Part shown: in pieces, positions 1 through 7,404 of the stretch
How positions within the stretch are numbered: position 1 is the first letter of the stretch
How the letters are laid out: each line of letters opens with the position of its first letter
Source: Streptomyces sp. adm13(2018)
GTDB lineage: Bacteria; Actinomycetota; Actinomycetes; Streptomycetales; Streptomycetaceae
Direction: 5' to 3'
Length of the DNA stretch: 33,430 nucleotides
NCBI RefSeq assembly: GCF_008042145.1
Contig: NZ_RDBH01000114.1
Coordinates: 485,683 to 519,112, forward strand
Translations under genes and position numbers: made by a program
Notes under the pieces: model-generated
Told to the model about the DNA's origin: nothing
What the model saw: only the letters and a program-made list of their open reading frames with translations
The model's database searches: none

Positions 1-34
1 AAAGGGCGTGGGGGTTCAACTCCCCCCTCGCGCA
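1..34 (+). tRNA. 3' end of a tRNA gene cut by the window edge
   Basis: A T-arm is visible: GGGGG (10-14), loop TTCAACT (15-21), CCCCC (22-26). It is followed by a seven-base acceptor strand CTCGCGC (27-33) and discriminator A34. The 5' acceptor should therefore read GCGCGAG. CCA is not encoded. The anticodon lies outside the window, so the amino acid cannot be assigned. The acceptor-side bases and downstream flank are duplicated immediately afterwards. Confidence 0.75.
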
Positions 35-123
35 CAAGCTCGGGAAACCGAGGAACGGTCGGCATCGTGATCTCCCCCCTCGCGCACAAGCTCGGGAAAC
101 CGAGGAACGGTCGGCATCGTGAT
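20..123. repeat. Two perfect tandem 52-bp repeats covering the tRNA 3' end
   Basis: Positions 20-71 and 72-123 are identical base for base. The unit starts in the T-loop, contains the 3' T-stem and acceptor strand, and ends at the centre of the palindrome that forms the downstream terminator. Only the second copy is followed by the other half of that palindrome. Nothing lies between the copies, so no element is bracketed by them. Confidence 0.9.
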
Positions 124-141
124 CACGATGCCGACCGTTTT
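106..141 (+). terminator. Terminator of the truncated tRNA gene
   Basis: A 17-bp perfect inverted repeat (106-122 / 123-139) runs into TTTTCGTTT. This is a classical intrinsic terminator arrangement for the plus-strand tRNA transcript. Confidence 0.8.
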
Positions 142-236
142 CGTTTGTCCCCTGCTGTTGTTGCTGTTGCTGTGGGGAGCCCGCCCTTCCTGGGGCCCCG
201 GTGACGGGGCCGAGGCGAGGGCGAGCGGGAGAACGC

Positions 237-268
237 GGAAGGGGCCCGGCATCAGCCGGGCCCCTTCC
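237..268 (-). terminator. Terminator of tRNA-fMet
   Basis: Arms 237-250 and 255-268 pair over 14 bp around the tetraloop ATCA. The hairpin sits 7 bases past the tRNA-fMet 3' end on the minus strand. Between it and the first terminator (142-236) I see only a short TGTTGT-rich run and a 7-bp hairpin at 194-211, and no gene. Confidence 0.75.
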
Positions 269-274
269 TTCTCG

Positions 275-348
275 TAGCGGGGACAGGATTTGAACCTGCG
301 ACCTCTGGGTTATGAGCCCAGCGAGCTACCGAGCTGCTCCACCCCGCG
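275..348 (-). tRNA. Initiator tRNA-fMet (CAT)
   Basis: Read on the minus strand the gene begins CGCGGGGTGGAGCAG and has anticodon CAT in the loop CTCATAA, between stems ending GCTGG and CCAGA. The anticodon stem shows the run of G:C pairs (GGG/CCC) typical of initiators. The T-arm is GCAGG TTCAAAT CCTGT, and the 3' acceptor is CCCCGCT plus A73. C1 faces T72, so the first acceptor pair is unpaired. This is the hallmark that separates initiator from elongator tRNA-Met. CCA is not encoded. Confidence 0.95.
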
Positions 349-531
349 TCGGTGATCCCCACTCTACACAAGTCCTCGCCCGCCCCTTGCCACACGCCAT
401 GACCAACGTCACACCGCCGGTCGGAGCAGGGACGGTTCGGGCGCGGCCGGTCCGAAGCCGAGACTTTTGTCGTCCGAGGGTGCGACGAAAGAGGGACGAC
501 CCGGGACCCGGCCGCCGCCTACGGTGCGAGC

Positions 532-2316
532 GTGGACGTTATGTCGAAGTCGGGGGCCCGTGGTTCGCACGGGATCGGGGACAGGCTCGCCGCGTGGTGG
601 GCCTGGTTCGCGGTGCCGGGACAGTGGTCGGGCCGCAGAACCACCGGGGAGCTCGCGCTCGCCGGTGTCCTCGCGCTGCTCGGCGCCGGGACCGAGGACC
701 TCCTGGGCGGCGAAGGGTGGGTGCTGGCCGCCGTCGCCGCCGGATCGGCCCTGCTGTCCCTGGTGCGCCGCAGACTTCCCGCCAGCGTGCTCGTCCTCAC
801 CGCGGGCCTCGCACCCCTCGTGCCGGGCTTCGGACCCCTGCTGCTCGTCGTCGGCTGGTCCTCCGGCCGCTACATCGCGGGAGCGGGGCGCGCGCTCGCC
901 GCGTTCATCCTCGCCTTCGTCGTCAACGTCGGGGCGAGCCTCATCGGGCCCTGGGAGGGGAGCCGACTGCTCACCATCGCCCTCACGGCGACCCTCTACT
1001 ACCTGGGCACCACCCTGGCCCCCGGTCTCGCCCACCGTTACTGGACCCAGCGGCGGACCCTGCTGCACGCGCTCCAGGAGCGCAACGCCCAGCTGCTGCG
1101 GGAGCGGACCATGGTGGTCGGGCAGGCCCGGCTCCGCGAGCGGCAGCGGATCGCCCAGGACATGCACGACAGCCTCGGGCACCAACTGGCCCTGATCGCC
1201 GTCCACACCGGGGCACTGGAGGTGGACCGGGAGCTGAGCGAGCGTCAGCGCGAGGTCGTCGGCGTCCTGCGGAACGCGTCGGTGACCGCGATGCACGAGC
1301 TGCGGGAGGTCGTCGGCATCCTCCGCGACGGCATCGAGGCGCCCCACGGCACGGCGGCCCCCGGGGGCACCGGGGACGAGACGGGCCGCGCGGCCCGGGG
1401 GATCGCGGGCATCGAGGGGCTCGTCGAGGCGGCGCGGACTGCGGGTACCTCCGTCGGGCTGAGACGTTCGGGGGAGGAGCGGTCGCTCGCCCCGGCCGCC
1501 GACCACGCCGCGTACCGGATCGTCCAGGAGGCCCTCACCAACGCCTACAAGTACGCGCCGGGAGCGCCGATCGGCGTCGACCTGCGGTACGAGCCGGACA
1601 CCTTCGTCGTCGAGGTCCTCAACGAGCAGCCCACGGAGAAGCCCGCGGAGGACGTCGTGAGCGGCGGGCAGGGGCTCACCGGGCTCGCCGAGCGGGCCCG
1701 GCTGGTGGGCGGCATGTGCCACGCCGGTCCCGCCGACGGCGGCGGATTCCGGGTGGCCGGGATGCTGCCGTACGGGGCGGCCCCCCTCGCCGAGGCAGCA
1801 CCTTTGGTCGATGCCGCCGACGACTTCCGGCAGCAGACCACGAAACCGCTCGTGGGCGATGGTCGTCCGGTCCAGGTCGGACCGGCCGACTGGACGTTCA
1901 CGGAGCGGGAGTTGGCCATGGCGGTGCATGGGGGACGAGGCAGAAGCACGGGCGGTTCGATCGCGCTGGGCTGCGGGATCGCGTTCGCCGCACTCGTCCT
2001 GCTGGTGGTGGCGGCCAGCTTCGGCATCTACTTCCTGATGGGCTCGTTGAAGGAGGGCATGATCGAGCCCGCGCAGTACGACGCGGTGAAGGTCGGAGCG
2101 CCGGAAAAGGAGGTGCGCGGCCAACTCCCGTCCGGGGACACGATCGCCACGGCCGGCCTCAGCGGCAAGGGACCCGCGCAGCCGGAGGGCGCCGACTGCC
2201 TCGTCCTGATGTCCTCGGAGGTGAGCGACTCCTTCGAGAAGGAGCCCGTTTTCCGGTTCTGCTTCAAGGACGGCAAGCTGATCGAGAAGAAGTCGTACGA
2301 GGTCGAGGCGCGCTAG
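532..2316 (+). CDS. NarL-family sensor histidine kinase with extra C-terminal membrane domain
   Basis: This is the membrane kinase of a two-component pair; it phosphorylates the regulator encoded next. The N-terminal part (about 35-150) has several hydrophobic segments. The HisKA_3 phosphoacceptor motif QDMHDSLGHQLALIAVH puts the phosphorylated His at residue 212. An HATPase domain follows, with EALTNAYKYA as N-box and GGQGLTGLAERA as G-box. Most kinases of this class end there. This one continues about 120 residues: one more membrane helix (about 476-503, ALVLLVVAASFGIYFLMG) and then a tail YDAVKVGAPEKEVRGQLP...FRFCFKDGKLIEKK, which resembles a BamE/SmpA-like fold by pattern only. The start could be GTG 532 or ATG 541. 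No Shine-Dalgarno is visible, but TACGGT at 523-528 suggests a leaderless transcript. The signal is unknown. Confidence 0.9.
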   Translation: MDVMSKSGARGSHGIGDRLAAWWAWFAVPGQWSGRRTTGELALAGVLALLGAGTEDLLGGEGWVLAAVAAGSALLSLVRRRLPASVLVLTAGLAPLVPGFGPLLLVVGWSSGRYIAGAGRALAAFILAFVVNVGASLIGPWEGSRLLTIALTATLYYLGTTLAPGLAHRYWTQRRTLLHALQERNAQLLRERTMVVGQARLRERQRIAQDMHDSLGHQLALIAVHTGALEVDRELSERQREVVGVLRNASVTAMHELREVVGILRDGIEAPHGTAAPGGTGDETGRAARGIAGIEGLVEAARTAGTSVGLRRSGEERSLAPAADHAAYRIVQEALTNAYKYAPGAPIGVDLRYEPDTFVVEVLNEQPTEKPAEDVVSGGQGLTGLAERARLVGGMCHAGPADGGGFRVAGMLPYGAAPLAEAAPLVDAADDFRQQTTKPLVGDGRPVQVGPADWTFTERELAMAVHGGRGRSTGGSIALGCGIAFAALVLLVVAASFGIYFLMGSLKEGMIEPAQYDAVKVGAPEKEVRGQLPSGDTIATAGLSGKGPAQPEGADCLVLMSSEVSDSFEKEPVFRFCFKDGKLIEKKSYEVEAR

Positions 2317-2353
2317 CGCCGACCCGCCCGTACCGGAGCCGTGGGGAGTAGCT

Positions 2354-3013
2354 GTGGCAGGGCAGCCCATCAGGGTCGTGATCGCCGACGACGAGCCGCT
2401 GATCAGGGCCGGGATCCGGATGATCCTCACCTCCGACCCGGAGATCCAGGTCGTCGCCGAGGCCGCCAACGGCCGGGAGGCGGTCGAGGCGACCCGGGCC
2501 CACGCCGCCGACGTGGTGCTTCTCGACATCCAGATGCCGGTCCTCGACGGACTCTCGGCGCTCCCGGAGCTGCGCCGGGCGGCTCCGACGGCCCGGGTGA
2601 TCGTGCTCACCACCTTCGGCGAGCGGGACAACGTGCTGCGGACCCTGGAGCACGGGGGCGCCGGGTTCCTGTTGAAGGACACGGCACCCGCGGAGCTGAT
2701 CCGGGCGGTGCGGGCGGCCGCGGTGGGCGACGCGTACCTGTCGCCGGCGGCGACGCGGCACGTCGTGGAGCGGCTCGCCACGGGCCGGGAGGCGGCCCGC
2801 GCCGAGGAGGCGCGGGGGCGGGTCGCGGGGCTGAGCGAGAAGGAGCGCGATGTGCTGGCGCTGCTCGGCGAAGGGCTCTCCAACGCCGACGCGGGGAAGC
2901 GGCTGCACATGAGCGAGGCCACGGTGAAGACGTATGTGAGCCGGATCCTCGCCAAGCTGGACTGCGAGAACCGGGTCCAGGCGGCCCTCCTCGCCCGGGA
3001 CGCGGGCCTGTAG
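2354..3013 (+). CDS. NarL/LuxR-family response regulator
   Basis: This 219-residue DNA-binding regulator is the partner of the kinase immediately upstream (38-bp gap). The receiver domain shows the acidic pair D12/D13, the phosphoacceptor Asp58 in LLDIQMPV, the conserved Thr in VLTTF and the Lys in FLLKD. The C-terminal LuxR-type HTH (about 155-215) reads LSEKERDVLALLGEGLSNADAG...MSEATVKTYVSRILAKLDCENRVQAA. The GTG start is supported by GGGGAG five bases upstream. Target genes cannot be read from the window. Confidence 0.95.
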   Translation: MAGQPIRVVIADDEPLIRAGIRMILTSDPEIQVVAEAANGREAVEATRAHAADVVLLDIQMPVLDGLSALPELRRAAPTARVIVLTTFGERDNVLRTLEHGGAGFLLKDTAPAELIRAVRAAAVGDAYLSPAATRHVVERLATGREAARAEEARGRVAGLSEKERDVLALLGEGLSNADAGKRLHMSEATVKTYVSRILAKLDCENRVQAALLARDAGL

Positions 3014-3066
3014 GAGGCCGGCGGCGCGGCTCCGGGAGGGGCGGACGGCGCCGTGCTCGGAGGGTG

Positions 3067-3103
3067 GCCTGTCCGGCCGGCGCGGGGGGCCGGCCGGACA
3101 GGC
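3067..3103 (+). terminator. Terminator after the two-component operon
   Basis: A perfect 14-bp stem (3067-3080 / 3090-3103) with a G-rich 9-base loop lies 54 bp past the response-regulator stop. It has no T-tract, as is common for Streptomyces terminators. Confidence 0.65.
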
Positions 3104-3201
3104 TGCTCGCCGGGCGCGGGAGCCGTCCCGGAGGCTGCCCGGCGCGGTCCTGGAATGAGCGGGAGGATGGCCTGAGGACGGCTTGCGGACTGCTCGCGGA
3201 G

Positions 3202-3224
3202 TTGTCCACAGGTCCTTGTCCACA
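3202..3224 (+). promoter_or_regulatory. Pair of DnaA boxes
   Basis: TTGTCCACA occurs twice on the same strand at 3202-3210 and 3216-3224, five bases apart. It is identical to the preferred Streptomyces DnaA-box 9-mer. The pair lies about 45-65 bp upstream of the possible ATG 3268 of the DUF2252 gene. DnaA could bind here, either to titrate DnaA or to affect the neighbouring promoter. That is inference; the match itself is direct. Confidence 0.65.
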
Positions 3225-3303
3225 GGGGGAGACGACCGCTCGGGTGCGGCGGTACCGTCAGAGCCGGATGATGTTGGACGTTCACATCGGGGGAGTGCAG
3301 GCC

Positions 3304-4797
3304 ATGGGCGACAACCAGGTCGCCGTGCCGGAACAGCGCGGCACGGACGGAGCACCGCAGGACGGGGCGGACGCGGGCGGCATGCGCGTGCCCCACGTAC
3401 CGGGCTTCGCCCGCCGCGCCGCCGTGGCCGGCCGGACCGCCGACTCCGCCGCCTCTCCGAAGCGGCGCGGCAAGGCACTTCGCGAGCGGGTCCCGCGGTC
3501 CGCCCACGCACAGCCGGCCCTCGCCGCCGACCGTCCCGACGCCGTCCGCGCCGTCGAGGAGTCGAACCGGGACCGCGTCCCCGAGCTCGCGCCGATACGG
3601 GTCGGCAGGATGTCGGCGAGCCCCTTCACCTTCCTGCGCGGAGCCGCCGGGCTCATGGCGCAGGATCTCGCGGGCACCCCCGTCACCGGGATCGCCGCCC
3701 AGCTCTGCGGTGACGCCCACGCGGCCAACTTCGGTCTCTACGGGGACGCGCGCGGCCGTCTCGTCATGGACCTCAACGACTTCGACGAGACCGTCGTCGG
3801 TCCCTGGGAATGGGACCTCAAGCGGCTCGCCACCTCCCTCGTCCTCGTCGGCCGGGAGGCGGGCGCGAGCGAGGACCTGTGCCGGGCCGCCGCCTTCGAC
3901 ACGGTCGGCGCCTACCGGCGCACCATGAGGCTCCTCGCCCGGCTCCCCGCCTTCGACGCGTGGAACGCCATCGCCGACGAGGAGCTCGTCTCCCACACCG
4001 ACGCCCGCGATCTCCTCGGCACCCTGGAGCGGGTCTCCGCGAAGGCCCGCAACAACACCGGCGCCCGGTTCGCCGCCCGCTCCACCGAAGCCGTGACCGA
4101 CCCCGAGGGCGGCGGCCGCCGCTTCGTGGACGCTCCCCCGGTCCTGCGCCGGGTCCCGGACGCCGAGGCCGCCGCGGTCGCCGCCGCCCTCGGGCCCTAC
4201 CTGGAGACCGTGTCCGAGGACCGGCTGCCGCTCCTCGCGCGGTATGCCGTCCACGACGTGGCCTTCCGGGTCGTCGGCACCGGCAGCGTCGGCACCCGCT
4301 CCTATGTCGTCCTGCTGCTCGACCACCGCGGCGAGGCGCTCGTCCTCCAGGTGAAGGAGGCACGGGCATCCGCACTGCTGCCCCATCTGCCGACCGCCGG
4401 ATTCACCGTCGCGGAGCCCGTCCATGAGGGCAGGCGGGTGGTGTGCGGGCAGAAGCGGATGCAGGTCGTCAGCGACATCCTGCTCGGCTGGACCACGGTG
4501 GAGGGGCGCCCCTTCCAGGTGCGCCAGTTCCGCAACCGCAAGGGCAGCGTCGATCCGGCCGCCCTCACCGTGGACGAGGTCGACGACTACGGCCGGATGA
4601 CCGGGGCCCTGCTCGCCCGCGCCCACGCGCACAGCGCCGATCCCCGGCTGATAGCCGGGTACTGCGGGAAGAACGAGGAGTTCGACGAGGCTGTCGCCGC
4701 CTTCGCCGTCTCCTACGCGGACCGCACCACGGCCGACCACGCCGACCTGCTCACCGCGGTCCGGGCCGGCCGCATAGCCGCCGAACCGGGCGTGTGA
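3304..4797 (+). CDS. DUF2252 family protein
   Basis: This 497-residue cytoplasmic protein belongs to the DUF2252 family, which has a distant protein-kinase-like/aminoglycoside-phosphotransferase-like appearance but no established activity. Conserved blocks visible are RVGRMSASPFTFLRGAA, QLCGDAHAANFG, MDLNDFDETVVGPWEWDLKRL and, near the end, RQFRNRKGS and ARAHAHSADP. GDAHAANFG followed by DLNDFDE resembles a catalytic loop plus metal-binding loop of phosphotransferases. Starts: ATG 3304 has GGGGGAG upstream. An in-frame ATG at 3268 lies nine bases after TACCGT and could be a leaderless start. Two DnaA boxes sit upstream. The next gene follows after 69 bp on the same strand. Confidence 0.85.
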   Translation: MGDNQVAVPEQRGTDGAPQDGADAGGMRVPHVPGFARRAAVAGRTADSAASPKRRGKALRERVPRSAHAQPALAADRPDAVRAVEESNRDRVPELAPIRVGRMSASPFTFLRGAAGLMAQDLAGTPVTGIAAQLCGDAHAANFGLYGDARGRLVMDLNDFDETVVGPWEWDLKRLATSLVLVGREAGASEDLCRAAAFDTVGAYRRTMRLLARLPAFDAWNAIADEELVSHTDARDLLGTLERVSAKARNNTGARFAARSTEAVTDPEGGGRRFVDAPPVLRRVPDAEAAAVAAALGPYLETVSEDRLPLLARYAVHDVAFRVVGTGSVGTRSYVVLLLDHRGEALVLQVKEARASALLPHLPTAGFTVAEPVHEGRRVVCGQKRMQVVSDILLGWTTVEGRPFQVRQFRNRKGSVDPAALTVDEVDDYGRMTGALLARAHAHSADPRLIAGYCGKNEEFDEAVAAFAVSYADRTTADHADLLTAVRAGRIAAEPGV

Positions 4798-4866
4798 CCG
4801 ACCGGGACTCGGAAGGACCTAGGCTGGGTGGGACGAGCCGGAACGAGGACGTGGGCGGGCGTAGAC

Positions 4867-5715
4867 GTGAGCGTGCACCAGGGTGCGAACGAGGGCCCCG
4901 AGAGCGAGCGGCCGCGGGACGAGCCGTCCCCGGCCGGCGAGGAGCGGCCCGAGGCACGGCTCGAACGGGCCGTGCGGGTGGCCGAGCAGGCGCTGATCGA
5001 GTTCGAGATCGCCGTCGAGACCTTCCGCGTCGAGGTGGACAACTTCTCGCGGCTCCACCACCAGAAGCTCGGCCCGATGTACGCGCGTCTCGACGAGCTC
5101 GACGCCCGGATCGCCGAAGCGCGGGCCGCGCGCACCGGTGACCCCGAGGATCTGCGGCGGGCGCAGGAGGCGCGGGCCGCGGTCATGCCGATGCCCGGCG
5201 TGGACGAGCTGTTCCATGACTGGATCGACTCCGACGGCTTCTCCCCCGAGGCCGAGGCCATGCTCACCGACCGTCCCGTGCGGCCGCCGAAGCGGGTCCG
5301 GCCCAGCGAGGAGGTCCGCAGGCTCTACCGGGAGCTGGCCCGCAAGGCGCACCCCGACCTGGCCCGCGAGGAGGACGAGCGGAAGCGGCGCGAGGAGTTC
5401 ATCACCCGGGTGAACGCGGCCTACGCCCGCGGCGACGAGGCCGTCCTGCGTGAGCTGTCCGCCGAGTGGGAGGCCGGCCCGGTGCCGGCCGAGGAGCGGC
5501 TCAGCGAGAGCGAGGAGCTGTACGCGCGCCTGGAGTGGCTCGCGCAGCGCAAGGACATGCTGTCGACGCTGGCGCGGGAACTGGAGGAGAGCGCCATCGG
5601 CGCGATGCTGCGGATGGCGCCGGAGGACCCCGACCGCCTCCTGGAGGAGATCGCGGAGCAGCTGCTCGCGCAGGTCTCCGAGCGGGAGAGCGAGCTGGCC
5701 GGGCTGGTGCAGTAG
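4867..5715 (+). CDS. J-domain-like protein with central HPD motif
   Basis: This is a 282-residue, highly charged, soluble and probably coiled-coil protein. A helix-rich block VRRLYRELARKAHPDL...RREEFITRVNAAYARGD contains an HPD triplet at residues 162-164, the signature of DnaJ J-domains. Here it is central rather than N-terminal, and the flanking acidic/basic helices (EERPEARLERAVRVAEQAL before, SESEELYARLEWLAQRKDM after) look like coiled coil. It might recruit DnaK, but this is inferred from the motif alone. GTG 4867 is preferred over the in-frame GTG 4828 because GGGCGGGC precedes it and TAGGCT (4819-4824) could be a promoter -10 upstream. It ends 57 bp before the rhodanese gene. Confidence 0.75.
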   Translation: MSVHQGANEGPESERPRDEPSPAGEERPEARLERAVRVAEQALIEFEIAVETFRVEVDNFSRLHHQKLGPMYARLDELDARIAEARAARTGDPEDLRRAQEARAAVMPMPGVDELFHDWIDSDGFSPEAEAMLTDRPVRPPKRVRPSEEVRRLYRELARKAHPDLAREEDERKRREEFITRVNAAYARGDEAVLRELSAEWEAGPVPAEERLSESEELYARLEWLAQRKDMLSTLARELEESAIGAMLRMAPEDPDRLLEEIAEQLLAQVSERESELAGLVQ

Positions 5716-5772
5716 GTTCTTCCGTGCGTTCGACACCCTTCGGGCGCCACTGATCGAGAGAAGGCCGGTCCC

Positions 5773-6117
5773 ATGAATTTCTCCCCTCTGCCCTCGGTGG
5801 ACGCGGCTTCCGTGCCGGCCGATGCCCTGGTGCTGGACGTCAGGGAGGACGACGAGTGGGCGGCCGGGCACGTCGAGGGCGCGCTGCACGTGCCGATGAG
5901 CGACTTCGTGGCCCGCTTCGGTGAAGTGACCGAGGCGGTCGCCGAGCGCGGCCGCGCCTATGTGATGTGCCGGGTGGGCGGCCGGTCGGCGCAGGTCACG
6001 CAGTACCTGGTGCAGCAGGGCTTCGACGCGGTGAACGTCGAGGGCGGCATGCTCGCCTGGGACGGTGCCGGGCGCCCGATGGTGGCGGGGACCGGAAGCC
6101 CGGCCTTCGTTCTCTGA
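5773..6117 (+). CDS. Single-domain rhodanese-like sulfurtransferase
   Basis: This 114-residue cytoplasmic protein has one rhodanese fold: VLDVREDDEWAAGHVEGALHVP in the N-terminal half, then the active-site loop CRVGGRSA with the catalytic Cys at residue 66, and a C-terminal GFDAVNVEGGMLAW. The loop is longer than the six-residue sulfurtransferase consensus only by variation in its third position, and it keeps the Cys and Arg, so activity is plausible. It would carry sulfur as a cysteine persulfide. A GAGAAGG ribosome-binding site lies about ten bases upstream of the ATG. It is convergent with the acyl-CoA dehydrogenase gene, with only 35 bp between them. Confidence 0.93.
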   Translation: MNFSPLPSVDAASVPADALVLDVREDDEWAAGHVEGALHVPMSDFVARFGEVTEAVAERGRAYVMCRVGGRSAQVTQYLVQQGFDAVNVEGGMLAWDGAGRPMVAGTGSPAFVL

Positions 6118-6152
6118 CGTTCTCCCGGCCCCGGGCCGCTCCTCCGGGGGTC

Positions 6153-7286
6153 TCAGTCGAGGGGATGGGCGGCCAGCAGGTCGCCCAGGGCGTCCTCGTG
6201 GGACGCGGCGGAGCCGAGCGACAGCTCCAGGTGCTTGGCCCAGGCGTGGAAGCGGTGCAGCGGGTAGTCGGTGTCGGCGCCGAAGCCGCCGTGCAGGTGC
6301 TGGGCCGTCTGCACCACCCGTCGTACCCCCTCGGAGGCCCAGATCTTGGCGACGGCGATGTCCCCTTCGGCGGGGAGTGCCGCGGCGGCTCCGTTGGAGA
6401 GGCGCCAGGCCGCCTGCCAGAGGGTGACCTCCATGGCACGCAGGTCGATGTAGCGGTCGGCGGCCTGGACGGCGACGGCCTGGAAGGTGGCCACGGGGTG
6501 GCCGAACTGCTCGCGCTTTCCGGTGTATTGGCTCGTCATGGTGAGGACGGCCTCGCCGAGGCCCAGGGCGAGCGCGCAGGTGCCGGTGGTGAGGAGTCCG
6601 CGGAGCCGTGCCCAGGCCCCTTCGGTGTCGATGACGTCGGTGGCGTCGAGGCGGACGGCGTCGAGCCGTAGTTCCGCGAGGAGTTCGCCGCTGGTGGAGT
6701 ACTGGGCGGTGAGGGTCAGGCCGTCGTGGGCTCGGGGCAGCAGGGCGAGGACGGTGGCGCCGTCGTCGGTGTGCGCCGGCACGGCGATGAGGTCGGCGCC
6801 GTACGCCCAGGGGACGGCGGTCTGCAGTCCGTCGAGGATCCAGGTGGGGCCGTCGCGGCGGGCGGTGACGGCGCGTTCGGCCGGATCATGGCCGGTGCGT
6901 CCCTGGGCGGCGGCCGTGAGGACGAGTTCGCCGCGGCTCACCCGGGGGAGCAGCGCGGCGGCCGTCTCGGGGGGTGCGTACCGGTCGATGGTGTGGGCGA
7001 CGGCGCTGGTCTCCAGGAGGGGGACGCGGGCCAGGACGCGGGCCGATTCGCGCAGGACGAGGCAGAGGGCGACGGGGTCGAGGCCGCCGCCTCCGTACTC
7101 CGGGGACAGGGTGAGGCCGAGGAGGTCGGCGGCGGCGAGGCGGGCCCAGAGCGGCCGGTCGAGGTCCTCGGACACGGCGCCGGCGGTGAGGGCGGGGCTC
7201 GGTACGGCGTCCGGTGCGACGTCCGAGAAGACCGCCTTGGCGGCCTCGACGGCCGCCTGCTGCTCTTCGGTGAAGGTGAAGTCCAC
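6153..7286 (-). CDS. Acyl-CoA dehydrogenase family protein
   Basis: This 377-residue FAD-dependent acyl-CoA dehydrogenase probably removes two hydrogens from an acyl-CoA and passes electrons to ETF. Family features: N-terminal helical domain beginning MDFTFTEEQ, the flavin-binding Arg in GKREQFGHPVATFQAVA, and the C-terminal QHLHGGFGADTDYPLHRFHAW block. The usual catalytic Glu of short-chain enzymes cannot be placed with confidence, and overall length and sequence resemble the short subunits of heteromeric actinobacterial dehydrogenases that need a partner. The GTG start has GGAGGG just upstream. It is the last gene on the paa strand, but 118 bp from paaE with its own palindromic operator at 7336-7349, so it probably has its own promoter. 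Confidence 0.9.
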   Translation of the reverse strand: MDFTFTEEQQAAVEAAKAVFSDVAPDAVPSPALTAGAVSEDLDRPLWARLAAADLLGLTLSPEYGGGGLDPVALCLVLRESARVLARVPLLETSAVAHTIDRYAPPETAAALLPRVSRGELVLTAAAQGRTGHDPAERAVTARRDGPTWILDGLQTAVPWAYGADLIAVPAHTDDGATVLALLPRAHDGLTLTAQYSTSGELLAELRLDAVRLDATDVIDTEGAWARLRGLLTTGTCALALGLGEAVLTMTSQYTGKREQFGHPVATFQAVAVQAADRYIDLRAMEVTLWQAAWRLSNGAAAALPAEGDIAVAKIWASEGVRRVVQTAQHLHGGFGADTDYPLHRFHAWAKHLELSLGSAASHEDALGDLLAAHPLD

Positions 7287-7335
7287 TGCCCTGCCCTCCC
7301 GTTGTGCCCCTGCTGGTCCTGACGGTTCGCCAAGA

Positions 7336-7349
7336 TAGAACAGGTTCTA
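7336..7349. promoter_or_regulatory. KstR-like operator before the acyl-CoA dehydrogenase gene
   Basis: TAGAACAGGTTCTA has six-base arms TAGAAC/GTTCTA around AG. It fits the KstR consensus TNNAACNNGTTNNA known for TetR repressors of steroid and lipid catabolism in mycobacteria and rhodococci. It lies 50 bp upstream of the GTG start, where a repressor would block transcription. No kstR gene is in the window. Confidence 0.6.
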
Positions 7350-7404
7350 GTGGAAGGGAATGCCGGCGCCGCGGTTGGTCCTGGCGGGGCGCCGGCCTCG
7401 CGCG

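Noticed and set aside
20..123. Attachment sites of an integrated element
   Set aside because: The two copies touch each other and no integrase or cargo gene lies near.
409..4740. Very long open frame (1443 codons) on the minus strand
   Set aside because: It is antisense to the kinase, regulator and DUF2252 genes, crosses their ends, and its translation shows no domain. Long antisense frames are normal in DNA of this GC content.
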